A stretch of DNA of 64,000 bases, taken from Spartobacteria bacterium. GTDB taxonomy: Bacteria; Verrucomicrobiota; Verrucomicrobiia; Chthoniobacterales; UBA10450. The stretch's first letter is position 1. Every line of letters starts with the position of its first letter. This document shows, piece after piece, positions 8,512 to 17,214 of the stretch. The stretch lies in the NCBI GenBank assembly GCA_003167555.1, contig PMSN01000011.1:434001-498000 (forward strand). The letters run 5' to 3'. A model generated the notes under the pieces. It did no database searches. It saw only the letters and a list, made by a program, of their open reading frames with translations, and had not been told where the DNA came from. The translations under genes and the position numbers were made by a program.

Positions 8512-10500
8512 TTACTTCAGCAGGAATTCACGAATGAACTGAACCGTGCTGTAAAACTGGAAGTCGGCGTTTTTCTTTTTCGCAAAGCCGTGCCCCTCGT
8601 CTTTCGCCACGAGATACCAGACCGGCGTTCCCTGTTTCTTGAGCGTCTCGACGATTTGATCCGCCTCCGATTTCGGCACCCGCGGATCGTTTGCGCCTGC
8701 CACCACAAACAGCGGCTTCGTGATTTTTTTCGCGTTGTTCAACGGCGCGGTCCGCTCCATGAACTCCGCCATTTTCGGATCGCGCTCGTCGCCGTACTCA
8801 GCCCGGCGCAAATCGCGCCGATAGCTCTCCGTGTTTTTCAGAAAAGTGGCCAGGTTCGAGATCCCGACCACATCCAACGCGCAGCGAATCCGGTCGGCGT
8901 AATTGCAAGCGACGGCCAGCGTCATGTGTCCGCCATACGAGCCGCCCGTCACCATCACCCGGTTCGCATCCAGTTGGGGCTGCGTCTTGATCCAGTCGAG
9001 CAGCGACGAAATATCTTTGTAGGTATCTTCCCGCTTAAATCCGTTGTCGAGCTTGACGAAAGTTTTGCCGTAACCAGTCGAACCGCGCACGTTCGGATAG
9101 AGAATCGCGCAGCCGAGTTCATTGATGAAGTAATTGTTCCGGGCCAGATAACCCGGCCGGAATTGCGCCTCCGGGCCACCGTGGATGTTGATGATGACCG
9201 GCGTGGGATTCGACAACTCGCGCCCGCGATAAAGAAATCCGGTGATCTCTTTGCCGTCGAAACTTTTCCACTTCACCAATTCCGGTTCGGTGAAACGCGC
9301 CGAGGGAATGCCGCCGGTTTCGCTCTCCGTCCAGCGTGTGGTCGCGTTTTTGGAAGTGTCCCAGGTGTAAACATCCGCGGGCTGGCGTGCGCCCGTGACG
9401 TTGAACGCGAGCAGATTCGGATTGGAATGACGATGCCAGCGCACGCCGGTGATAACGACATTCTTCAGCGGCGGATTGAAAACAGGTTCGCGCGGTGTTG
9501 AGGCAGTCGTCACGCCATTCTTCAGTGCAAGATCGAGAACGTGAAGAGTGCTCACGCCGTTTTCATTCAGCGTGTAGGCAATCTGTTTGCCGTCGTCGCT
9601 CAAATCCCAATCATCCATGTCGAATTTGATATCGGGCAGGAGATAGGTGTGCTTGCCGCTGGCGAGATCGATATAAGCCAGTCGCTGAAACTCCGATTCT
9701 CGATCGGTCGTGACGAAGATGCCTTTGCCATCTTTCGCGAATTGCGCGCGCGAATAAGCCACGTTTTCCGCTCCGTCCGCTGGGCGCGGTGTCAGCTCCT
9801 TCTTCTCGCCCGTCTCCGAATTGAAGAGCCAGAGATAGCTTTCGTTGACCGAGATTTCCTCGAGCACGAGCAACTCATTATCGTCCGGCGACCAATCGAG
9901 CACGTCCCACCCGCCGCCCTTCACTTCGGCGAGCAACCTGTCCGTTTTCGGATCGAGCGGCGACTGTCGATAGATGTCGGTGTCGGCGCCGTTGCGTCGC
10001 GTGGAAGTGTAAATGATCCGATCGCCCTTGTTGCTCCAGGTTGGCCCGGAATTTTTCGATTTGCCATCGGTCAGCAGCGTGACCTCGCCGGTCGCGTTGT
10101 CGTAGCGATAGTTCTGAGTGAATTCGTTCCCGCCCGCGCCCTTGGTGAAAATGAAAAAGTCGCCCTTCGCCGGCTCGTAGGATGCGCCGTCGATCCGATC
10201 GGGAAAGAATGTCAGTTGGGTGCGCGCGCCACCCGGCATCACGATCCGGTGGACCTGATTCGTGTCGCCAAACCGCGTCGTGATCAACATCTCGGCCTTG
10301 CCCGGTTGCCAGTCTTGAAACGTGGCTGCGCGGGATTCCGTGTAACGCCCGATCTGCTCGACCAACTCGGCGGGGATGGGCGGGATGCCGTCGATGACGA
10401 GGTTCTCGGCCGGAGTGAGCGGTGGTTTCGCCGGGGGATCAGCGGCGAACGCGCACAGCGGCGAGAGAAACAAAGAAACCAACAGGACAATTCGATTCAT
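8512..10500 (-). CDS. S9 family prolyl-oligopeptidase, exported
   Basis: From ATG 10500 the precursor has 662 residues with a signal peptide (RIVLLVSLFLSPLCAFA). Residues of about 60-390 form the beta-propeller (repeated WSNKGDRIIYTSTRR, WSPDDNELLVLEE, LSDDGKQIAYTLNENG). The alpha/beta hydrolase domain follows: INIHGGPEAQFRPG, YPNVRGSTGYGKTF, the nucleophile Ser521 in GGSYGGHMT, Asp605 in ANDPRVP and His637 in DEGHGF. It is probably a periplasmic peptidase that removes short peptides. An upstream in-frame ATG (10572) gives 24 more residues before the signal; I judge the later start better. Its neighbours are the HNH-like protein downstream and the 3D-domain protein upstream, on the same strand. 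Confidence 0.92.
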   Translation of the reverse strand: MNRIVLLVSLFLSPLCAFAADPPAKPPLTPAENLVIDGIPPIPAELVEQIGRYTESRAATFQDWQPGKAEMLITTRFGDTNQVHRIVMPGGARTQLTFFPDRIDGASYEPAKGDFFIFTKGAGGNEFTQNYRYDNATGEVTLLTDGKSKNSGPTWSNKGDRIIYTSTRRNGADTDIYRQSPLDPKTDRLLAEVKGGGWDVLDWSPDDNELLVLEEISVNESYLWLFNSETGEKKELTPRPADGAENVAYSRAQFAKDGKGIFVTTDRESEFQRLAYIDLASGKHTYLLPDIKFDMDDWDLSDDGKQIAYTLNENGVSTLHVLDLALKNGVTTASTPREPVFNPPLKNVVITGVRWHRHSNPNLLAFNVTGARQPADVYTWDTSKNATTRWTESETGGIPSARFTEPELVKWKSFDGKEITGFLYRGRELSNPTPVIINIHGGPEAQFRPGYLARNNYFINELGCAILYPNVRGSTGYGKTFVKLDNGFKREDTYKDISSLLDWIKTQPQLDANRVMVTGGSYGGHMTLAVACNYADRIRCALDVVGISNLATFLKNTESYRRDLRRAEYGDERDPKMAEFMERTAPLNNAKKITKPLFVVAGANDPRVPKSEADQIVETLKKQGTPVWYLVAKDEGHGFAKKKNADFQFYSTVQFIREFLLK

Positions 10501-10582
10501 AAGGAAAGCGGATGCTTTCACATTGGCGCTCTCGGATCGAAACAAAAAAGCGATTGAGCAACTTTCCGGCAACAGGAATGAG

Positions 10583-11152
10583 CTAAGGCATGTACATCCG
10601 CGACTTTGGTCGGTCTCGCATGTCTCGCCGAGGGACTCGCACCACTTGTGGTGGCGTCGGAGTCGGCTGCTGCCGAGGATTCGAGGACGCAGCTTGCATC
10701 ACCTTCTGCGGGCGCGAGAACGAGGGTGTCCGAAAATCGGGCGGCAAAACTCGCACGAACATGAAATAAGGATTCCGGTTCGCCCAGCTCAGGGCTTGTT
10801 GTTTGGTTTCAAAAAATCGATCGATGACCAGGGCGCTTCGTTCCAGAGCTGTGCGGCCGGAGCGCCGCGCCGCTTTGCGGCTGACCACGGCGGAGCCGGT
10901 ATCGACCGCGAGCAAGGCGCCATCGGGAAGCGTGACTTTGCTCCCGTACGGAATCCGGCGCGGGTCGACGGCGCAATGGCCGGGCTGCAAGTGTGCGCCG
11001 GTAGAACAAATGTGGCGCCGCGTCCAGCGATCCGAACCGCCGCCGCCGCTGGCCCAATAGACCGTGACGCGCGCGAGAATGGATTGCTCTCCGCCAAACA
11101 CCGCGGGCGTAAATAGCAGGACCAGTCCAACCGCTATGAGGAATCGTTTCAT
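10583..11152 (-). CDS. Exported 3D-domain (RlpA/MltA-like barrel) protein
   Basis: About 189 residues from ATG 11152 (MKRFLIAVGLVLLFTPAVFG signal peptide). The core matches the 3D double-psi barrel of MltA/YabE/RpfB-type wall enzymes: VTVYWASGGGGSDRWT, GHCAVDPRRIPYGSKVTLPDG, AVDTGSAVVSRKAA, LVIDRFFETKQQALSWA. The three conserved aspartates are in AVDP, AVDTG and VIDRF. These domains act on or bind peptidoglycan glycan strands. The C-terminus is a basic Pro/Arg tail (QPTPTPPQVVRVPRRD). It lies upstream of the S9 peptidase on the same strand. An earlier ATG at 11191 lacks support. Confidence 0.85.
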   Translation of the reverse strand: MKRFLIAVGLVLLFTPAVFGGEQSILARVTVYWASGGGGSDRWTRRHICSTGAHLQPGHCAVDPRRIPYGSKVTLPDGALLAVDTGSAVVSRKAARRSGRTALERSALVIDRFFETKQQALSWANRNPYFMFVRVLPPDFRTPSFSRPQKVMQAASSNPRQQPTPTPPQVVRVPRRDMRDRPKSRMYMP

Positions 11153-11314
11153 AAATGACGTCCGGTTAAATTCCAGAGTCGAGTGGATCAAACCGGCGGG
11201 CGAAGGGCCGCACGGGAGTGCTCACATCTCCGATTCGAACCTGCCGAACCAATTGGCCCTATGCGGCTCGAATTCATCTGGTTATCCTTGCATTCACGTT
11301 GGAATGTCCCGCCG

Positions 11315-12055
11315 ATGCCGAAGAACGAGCCGGTGCGGATCGCGATGTGGTCGGGCCCGCGAAATATTTCCACCGCGATGATGCGTTCGTGGGGGAACCG
11401 GCCGGACACCGTGGTGTGCGACGAGCCGTTTTATGCGCATTACCTGCACGCGACTGGGCGCGATCATCCCGGCGCGAGCGAAGTCATCGCCAGCGGTGAA
11501 ACCGATTGGCGGAAGGTGATCGAGACGCTGACGGGCGATATTCCTGGCGGCAAACGCATCTTCTACCAGAAGCAGATGACGCATCACTTGTTGCCGCGGA
11601 TCGATCGTAGCTGGCTCGGCGCCGTGCAGAATTGTTTTCTGATCCGCGATCCACGCGAAGTCATCGCCTCTTACATTAAGAAGAACAACGAACCGGCGCT
11701 GGAAGATATCGGCTTCGTACAGCAGGCGGAAATTTTCGATTGGGTCCGCGAGCATACTGGCACGATCCCGCCCGTGATCGATGCGCGCGATGTGCTCGAG
11801 AATCCGCGCAGAATTCTGGGATTGTTATGCGAGGCGGTCGGCGTCGAATTCATGGACGCGATGCTTTCCTGGCCGCCGGGTTTGCGCGAGACGGACGGCA
11901 TCTGGGCGAAACATTGGTATGGCGAAGTCGCGACCTCGACCAGTTTTCGCAAGCCTTCGCCGAGAGAACCGGAGCCGATTCCAGAGCATTTGCGTGACGT
12001 GCATGAAAAATCACGCACTGCTTACGAGCGCCTTCACGAGTATCGCCTGAGGTAG
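11315..12055 (+). CDS. Sulfotransferase-like P-loop protein
   Basis: 246 residues from ATG 11315 (MPKNEPVRIAMWSGPRN). The N-terminus MWSGPRNISTAMMRSWGNR is a sulfotransferase-type phosphate loop, followed by VVCDEPFYAHYL and, near 110, LIRDPREVIASYIKKN, the 3'-phosphate (PAPS) binding RDPR-x-x-x-S pattern. The C-terminus has DGIWAKHWYGEVATSTSF. Homologs sit beside or are fused to class IV aminotransferases, and such an aminotransferase starts 81 bases downstream. Whether it transfers sulfate is unknown. The 44 codons of open frame before 11315 lack family similarity. An inverted repeat begins inside its stop codon. Confidence 0.85.
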   Translation: MPKNEPVRIAMWSGPRNISTAMMRSWGNRPDTVVCDEPFYAHYLHATGRDHPGASEVIASGETDWRKVIETLTGDIPGGKRIFYQKQMTHHLLPRIDRSWLGAVQNCFLIRDPREVIASYIKKNNEPALEDIGFVQQAEIFDWVREHTGTIPPVIDARDVLENPRRILGLLCEAVGVEFMDAMLSWPPGLRETDGIWAKHWYGEVATSTSFRKPSPREPEPIPEHLRDVHEKSRTAYERLHEYRLR

Positions 12056-12122
12056 GGACGGCGCGCTGCGCCGTCCGAACGCCACAGGAAAGACGATGGA
12101 CGCCGCAGCGCGGCGTCCCTAC
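12052..12122. repeat. Inverted-repeat doublet, GTAGGGACG family
   Basis: Two 25-base arms (12052-12076 and 12098-12122) face each other across 21 bases. They differ at two positions, yet each arm stays self-complementary: GGACGGCGC/GCGCCGTCC in the left, GGACGCCGC/GCGGCGTCC in the right, each with a 3-base loop. It spans the gap between the sulfotransferase-like gene and the aminotransferase. Confidence 0.85.
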
Positions 12123-12136
12123 CATCGCGCCCGCGA

Positions 12137-13036
12137 ATGCTCCAGCAATTCAACGAGAAGAACCGCGACCTGCTGATCAACCTCAACGGTCGCTTGCTGC
12201 ATCGCGACGAGGCCGGCATCAGCCCATTTGATTCGTCGGTCCAGGGTGGCGACGCGGTCTGGGAAGGATTACGGCTTTACGATGGCCGCATCTTCAAACT
12301 GCGCGAACATCTCGCGCGGCTGCGGCGTTCCGCGGAAGCGCTTTCATTTTCCAAAGTTCCGCCTGACGAAAAAATCATCGAGCAAATCAGGCGAACTCTG
12401 GCCGCGAACAAGATGCGCGCCGGCGTCCACATTCGTCTCACCCTTACGCGAGGCGTGAAGATCACTTCCGGGATGGATCCGCGCCTGAATCAATCCGGAC
12501 CGACGTTGATCGTGCTCGCCGAGCACAAGCCGCCGGTCTACGCGAAGACCGGGCTCACGTTGATCACGAGCAAGATCAAGCGCCCACCGCCGGAAATACT
12601 CGATCCGCGAATTCATCACGCCAATCTGCTCAACTCGATCCTGGCCAAGATCGAAGCCAACAACGCCGGCGTGGATGATGCCCTCATGCTCGACACGCGC
12701 GGCTTCGTTGCCGAGACGAATGCAACCCATGTCTTCATCGTGCGCGAGGAGGAGTTGGCCACGCCGCGCGTCGTTGCCTGTCCGGAGGGAATTACGCGCG
12801 CCACCGTCCTCGAGATTTGCGCGGCAGAAAAAATCGGGATCAGCGAAAGCGATCTCACGCTCGAGGACGTTTATGGGGCGAACGAAATGTTTTGCACCGG
12901 GACGATGGGCGAGCTGGCCGGCGTGATCAAAGTGGACGATCGCACGATCGGCGATGGGCAAGTCGGGCCGATGACACGGCGCTTGAGCGAGCGATTCACA
13001 GCGCGCACCGCGACGGAAGGCTTCGTAATCGTCTGA
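12137..13036 (+). CDS. Class IV (branched-chain/D-amino-acid type) aminotransferase
   Basis: 299 residues with the whole class IV fold. Visible are NLNGRLLHRDEAGISPFDSSVQGGDAVWEGLRLYDGRIFKLREHLARLRRSA, VHIRLTLTRGVKITSGMDPR, the likely PLP lysine in HHANLLNSILAKIEANNAG, and the phosphate-binding end ISESDLTLEDVYGANEMFCTGTMGELAGVIKVD. Family members transfer amino groups of branched-chain or D-amino acids with 2-oxoglutarate; the exact substrate cannot be read. It follows the sulfotransferase-like gene on the same strand and may share its transcript across the repeat. Confidence 0.92.
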   Translation: MLQQFNEKNRDLLINLNGRLLHRDEAGISPFDSSVQGGDAVWEGLRLYDGRIFKLREHLARLRRSAEALSFSKVPPDEKIIEQIRRTLAANKMRAGVHIRLTLTRGVKITSGMDPRLNQSGPTLIVLAEHKPPVYAKTGLTLITSKIKRPPPEILDPRIHHANLLNSILAKIEANNAGVDDALMLDTRGFVAETNATHVFIVREEELATPRVVACPEGITRATVLEICAAEKIGISESDLTLEDVYGANEMFCTGTMGELAGVIKVDDRTIGDGQVGPMTRRLSERFTARTATEGFVIV

Positions 13037-13045
13037 GCGATCTTT

Positions 13046-13117
13046 TGTAGCGGCGGTCTCTGACCGCCGAATCGAATCTGGCTCCGGCGGTTTCGGCGGT
13101 CAGAGACCGCCGCTACA
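13046..13117. repeat. Inverted-repeat doublet, TGTAGCGGCGGTC family
   Basis: Perfect 25-base arms (13046-13070, 13093-13117) surround a 22-base spacer. Each arm also folds alone (CGGCGGTC-TCT-GACCGCCG). It occupies the gap between the aminotransferase and mutS and could act as a terminator, although no T-run follows. Confidence 0.88.
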
Positions 13118-13176
13118 GGAAAGTCTCGCCCCAGTTCCGGCTCGCAATCTGGAGTCCCTGATTTCATCTTGGAACC

Positions 13177-15696
13177 ATGGCCGACGCGCTCACTCCGATG
13201 ATGCAGCAGTACCAGCGGCTGCGCGCGAGCGTGCCCGCGGACACGTTGCTGCTCTTTCGGCTCGGCGATTTTTACGAGCTCTTTTTCGAGGACGCGAAAG
13301 AAGCCTCTGGGTTGCTGAATCTCGCGCTCACCCATCGCAACAGCGTGCCGATGTGCGGCATGCCGTATCACGCGGCCCAAGGTTACATCGCGAAACTGAT
13401 CCAGGCCGGACGGCGCGTCGCCATTTGCGATCAAACGAGCGAGCCGCAGCCGGGGAAAATCGTCACGCGCGAGATCACGCAAATTATCACCGCCGGCACG
13501 GTGAGCGAACTGGATTTGCTCAAAGCGAACCGGCCGAATTATCTCGGCGCGGTTTATTTTCTCGAAGGCGTTTTCGGCTTCGCCTACGCCGAGCTGAGCA
13601 CGGGGGAATTTCGGCTCACGCAAGCGGCGAGCGCGAGCGCGCTGCTCGACGATCTCGCGCGCATCTCGCCGGCGGAATTGCTCGTGAGCGAACAACAGCA
13701 AGCGCAATTCGGGGAAATCGAAGGCGCGCTGCCCTACGACGATTTCGCGTTCCTGACCGAGCACGCGCGTTTCACTTTGTGTGAGCATTTTGGCGTCAAA
13801 TCGCTGGATGGTTTTGGCTGCAGCGAAATGCCGGCTGCGATCGGCGCGGCGGGCGCGATCATTCATTACCTCAAACAGCAACTGCGGCGAAAGGTGAGCC
13901 ATCTCTCTTCGTTGCGCTGCGACGGGCGCGACGATTACGTGATGCTCGATGCCGCTACGCAGGTGAATCTCGAGCTGGTCGAATCGCGCGGCGCGCGCAA
14001 CACGAGTCTGCTCGCGGCGCTCGACCGGACCGTGACGCCGATGGGCGGGAGAAAATTGCGCGCCTGGATTCTGCAACCGTTGCGCGATCTGGGCGAACTG
14101 GAGCGGCGGCAGCAGTTGATCGCGGATTTATTGCACGAGCCCGATTTGCTCGCGGGACTGCGCAGTTGTTTGAAATCGATCCGGGACCTGGAACGCGCGG
14201 CGGGCCGGTTGAGCCAGGCCTCGGGAAACGCGCGCGATCTGGTGGCGTTGAAAACTTCCCTGCAGCAAATCCCTGAGTTGAAGCGGGAGCTGCGCCGGCT
14301 AATCGAGCGAAACGAATTCGGAAAAGATCCGGCTGATTCGCCAGGAGGAAATTCGATTCGTCCCTACCAGAATCAGCTCGAGCGCGACTTGCAGGAGATG
14401 CCGGCGCTCACGCAGAAATTGAGCGAAGCGCTGCTCGACGATCCGCCCATGGTCCTGAAAGAAGGCGGAATTTTTCGGGACGGGTTCGACGCGGACCTCG
14501 ATGAGCTGCGGCAGGCGTCACGCGACGGGAAAACGTGGATCACTGAGTTGCAGGAGCGCGAGATCGCCGAGACCGGAATCAAATCGCTCAAGGTCCGGTT
14601 CAATTCCGTCTTCGGTTATTTCATCGAGATCACGAAATCGAACCTGGCGAACGTGCCGGAGCGCTACACGCGCAAGCAAACGACCGTCGGCGGCGAGCGT
14701 TTCATCACGCCGGAATTGAAGGAGATGGAAGCGAAAATCCTCGGGGCCGACGAGCGCGCGCGCCAGCTCGAATACCAACTCTTTCAAACCTTGCGCGAGG
14801 AAACGCTGCGCGAGCTGGCGCCCATCCAACAGACTGCGAGCGCGCTCGGAACGCTCGATGTGATCAGCGCGCTCGCGGAGACCGCGCGGCTCTTTGGTTA
14901 CTCGCGGCCTGTCTTGAATCAGACGCTGAGACTTGTCATCCGCGATGGGAGACATCCGGTGCTCGATCAAAATCTCGCCGAGGAAAAGTTCGTGCCTAAC
15001 GACACGGAACTCGACGGTGAACGAACGCGCCTCGCCATCATCACCGGACCGAACATGGCTGGCAAATCGACTTATATCCGGCAGGTCGCGTTGATCGTGT
15101 TGATGGCGCAGATCGGAAGTTTCGTCCCGGCCTCGGGCGCGGAGATCGGCCTGGTCGATCGCATTTTTACCCGAGTCGGCGCGAACGACGATCTCTCGCG
15201 CGGCCAATCCACTTTCATGGTGGAGATGAACGAGACCGCGAACATCGTGAACAACGCGACGCAGTGCAGCCTCGTTATTCTCGATGAGATCGGCCGCGGG
15301 ACTTCGACCTTCGATGGACTCTCGATCGCGGGGAGCGTGGCGGAGTTTCTCCACGACAAAATCAAGGCGCGCACGCTGTTCGCGACCCATTACCACGAGT
15401 TGACGAAGCTGGCCGAGGAACGCAAAGGCGTCGCGAATTTCAATGTGGCCGTGCGGGAATGGAACGAACAGATCATTTTCCTGCGCAAGATCATTCCGGG
15501 CGGCGCCGACAAGAGCTACGGCATCCACGTTGCGCGGCTCGCCGGTGTGCCGAAGGAGATTCTCGACCGCGCGAAAGACATTCTTTCACATTTGGAGAAA
15601 CCGAACGGAACGACAGACGTGCAAAAACCGGTGAAAGGCCGGCGGCGCAAAAAGACGGTGACCGCGCCCGAGAAGCCGCAAATGGACTTGTTCTGA
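13177..15696 (+). CDS. mutS: DNA mismatch repair protein MutS
   Basis: 839 residues, the normal MutS1 length (E. coli 853). Residues 32-34 (FYE in GDFYELFFED) are the Phe-x-Glu mismatch-reading wedge. Then come CGMPYHAAQGYIAKLI, the connector, lever and clamp (ESRGARNTSLLAALDRTVTPMGGR, FNSVFGYFIEITKSN), and the ATPase with Walker A GPNMAGKST at about 624, DDLSRGQSTFMVEM, Walker B LVILDEIGRGTSTFDG and FATHYHELTKLA. The tail QMDLF is a likely sliding-clamp binding peptide. It binds mispaired bases and recruits MutL. The TPR gene starts 5 bases after its stop. Confidence 0.98.
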   Translation: MADALTPMMQQYQRLRASVPADTLLLFRLGDFYELFFEDAKEASGLLNLALTHRNSVPMCGMPYHAAQGYIAKLIQAGRRVAICDQTSEPQPGKIVTREITQIITAGTVSELDLLKANRPNYLGAVYFLEGVFGFAYAELSTGEFRLTQAASASALLDDLARISPAELLVSEQQQAQFGEIEGALPYDDFAFLTEHARFTLCEHFGVKSLDGFGCSEMPAAIGAAGAIIHYLKQQLRRKVSHLSSLRCDGRDDYVMLDAATQVNLELVESRGARNTSLLAALDRTVTPMGGRKLRAWILQPLRDLGELERRQQLIADLLHEPDLLAGLRSCLKSIRDLERAAGRLSQASGNARDLVALKTSLQQIPELKRELRRLIERNEFGKDPADSPGGNSIRPYQNQLERDLQEMPALTQKLSEALLDDPPMVLKEGGIFRDGFDADLDELRQASRDGKTWITELQEREIAETGIKSLKVRFNSVFGYFIEITKSNLANVPERYTRKQTTVGGERFITPELKEMEAKILGADERARQLEYQLFQTLREETLRELAPIQQTASALGTLDVISALAETARLFGYSRPVLNQTLRLVIRDGRHPVLDQNLAEEKFVPNDTELDGERTRLAIITGPNMAGKSTYIRQVALIVLMAQIGSFVPASGAEIGLVDRIFTRVGANDDLSRGQSTFMVEMNETANIVNNATQCSLVILDEIGRGTSTFDGLSIAGSVAEFLHDKIKARTLFATHYHELTKLAEERKGVANFNVAVREWNEQIIFLRKIIPGGADKSYGIHVARLAGVPKEILDRAKDILSHLEKPNGTTDVQKPVKGRRRKKTVTAPEKPQMDLF

Positions 15697-15701
15697 CAAC
15701 G

Positions 15702-17117
15702 ATGGCCGCAACGAGCGAAAAAGATTTGAGCGAGCAACTGCGCAGCCACTGGCTGAAAGCGGTCGCGGCGATTGAGCTGCGTAATTTTGGGTACGCGATC
15801 TCGTTGCTGCAAGGGATCCTGAAACAGGAACCCGAGTTCCTCACGGGCCGTCAGCTCTTGCGCCGCACGGAAATAACGAAGCAGAAGGCCAGCAAGAAGG
15901 TTTTCTTCAACGTCTCGACCGCGGCCCTTTCCGTCATGAAAGCGCAGCGGGAATTGAAGAAGGATCCGAAGCGCGCGGTGGAGCTAATCGAGAAAATTCT
16001 GGAAGACGAGCCCTACAATCGCCAGGCCAACCTCGTTTTGAAACAGGCCGCCGTCGCGGCGGGCTGGCCGCAGATCGGCGTCTTCGCGCTCCAGACTTTG
16101 CTCGAGGAGAAACCGCGCGATACGAAAGTTCTGCACGAACTCGGCCGACTTTATCATGAGCTGGGGGAGAGCGACAAGGAGGTGGAAATCTACAATCGGA
16201 TCACGGAGATCGATCCGATCGATGCGGAAGCAGTGCGGCTGGGCAAGGACGCTTCGGCCCGCGCTTCCATCAAGACGGGCGGATGGACCCAGGCGGAAAG
16301 CTACCGCGATTTGATCAAGGACAAGGCGGCGGCTGTTTCGCTCGAGCAGCAAAGCCGGATGGCGCTGACGGGTGAGTCGCTCGAACAGCAGATCGAGGAA
16401 ACTTACGCGCGCCATCAGGCCGAGCCGGAAAGCGTCGATTTCGCCCGGAGATTAGGCGACCTGCATGAGCAAAAGGAAGACTTCGAGAATGCCATCGCGT
16501 GGTATCAATACGCGGCCGACCTAACGAGTGGGAGCGATCCTGGTCTGGTGCGGAAAGTTTCCGATTTGCAGCGGAAACGCTCGGAGCGCGAGATCGCGGC
16601 GCACCAAGAATTTCTGACGACGCATGGTCCGGAGGAGGAGGGCTACCGCGAGCGGTCTGAGGCGCTGGCCGCGGCGAAGAAAACGCGCGCCGAACTGGCG
16701 ATCGACGATGTGCGCAAACGCGCGGAGCGCAATCCGACCGATCTGCAAATCCGCTTCGAGCTGGGCGAACATCTTCTGCAGGCCGGCCGGTTTCGCGAGG
16801 CGCTGCCGGAATTGCAACGAGCGCGGCAGAACCCGAACGCGCGTTTGAGAGCGATGAATCTGCTGGGCCGTTGCTATCACGAGTTGGGCATGCTTGATCT
16901 GGCCGCGAAACAACTCGAAGAAGCCGCGAAAGAAATCACCTCGATGGACACGATGAAGAAGGAGGTCGTCTACAATCTCGGTCTGGTTTACGAGCTGATG
17001 GGCGAAAAAGAGAAATCGCTCAGTTGCATGAAGCAGATTTACGAGGCCGATTACGGCTATCGCGACGTGGCCACGCGGGTCGAAGGCTCCTACGAACGTC
17101 CGGCGTCGGATCGTTAG
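15702..17117 (+). CDS. TPR-repeat protein
   Basis: 471 residues from ATG 15702, five bases after the mutS stop, so probably co-transcribed. There is no signal peptide or membrane helix. TPR-like helical pairs fill it: NFGYAISLLQGILKQEPEFL, DPKRAVELIEKILEDEPYNR, TKVLHELGRLYHELGESDKE, FARRLGDLHEQKEDFENAIA, LQIRFELGEHLLQAGRFREAL, AMNLLGRCYHELGMLDLAAK, YNLGLVYELMGEKEKSLSCM. It is probably a cytoplasmic scaffold. Similar proteins occur in Verrucomicrobiota, but I know no function. An open frame upstream of 15702 overlaps mutS and is not coding. Confidence 0.85.
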   Translation: MAATSEKDLSEQLRSHWLKAVAAIELRNFGYAISLLQGILKQEPEFLTGRQLLRRTEITKQKASKKVFFNVSTAALSVMKAQRELKKDPKRAVELIEKILEDEPYNRQANLVLKQAAVAAGWPQIGVFALQTLLEEKPRDTKVLHELGRLYHELGESDKEVEIYNRITEIDPIDAEAVRLGKDASARASIKTGGWTQAESYRDLIKDKAAAVSLEQQSRMALTGESLEQQIEETYARHQAEPESVDFARRLGDLHEQKEDFENAIAWYQYAADLTSGSDPGLVRKVSDLQRKRSEREIAAHQEFLTTHGPEEEGYRERSEALAAAKKTRAELAIDDVRKRAERNPTDLQIRFELGEHLLQAGRFREALPELQRARQNPNARLRAMNLLGRCYHELGMLDLAAKQLEEAAKEITSMDTMKKEVVYNLGLVYELMGEKEKSLSCMKQIYEADYGYRDVATRVEGSYERPASDR

Positions 17118-17129
17118 GCCGGCATATTT

Positions 17130-17209
17130 GTCATCCCGAGCGAAGTCGAGGGACCCCGAATATTGTCGAGCGACGCGAAACGGGGTCCCTCGACTTCGCT
17201 CGGGATGAC
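17130..17209. repeat. Inverted-repeat doublet, GTCATCCCGAGCGAAG family
   Basis: Perfect 29-base arms (17130-17158 and 17181-17209) flank a 22-base spacer. It lies between the convergent TPR and methyltransferase genes. Diverged copies stand at 49837-49929 and 62021-62110, and a half copy at 6161-6203. Confidence 0.9.
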
Positions 17210-17214
17210 GGGCG

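Noticed and set aside
11225-11260. tRNA-like T-loop on the minus strand (GGTTCGAATCGG)
   Set aside because: The flanking bases do not form a T-stem, and no acceptor stem, anticodon arm or CCA end can be drawn.
15459-15701. Upstream extension of the TPR frame into mutS
   Set aside because: The frame overlaps the conserved MutS C-terminus and encodes Arg-rich shadow text; the ATG at 15702 is natural.
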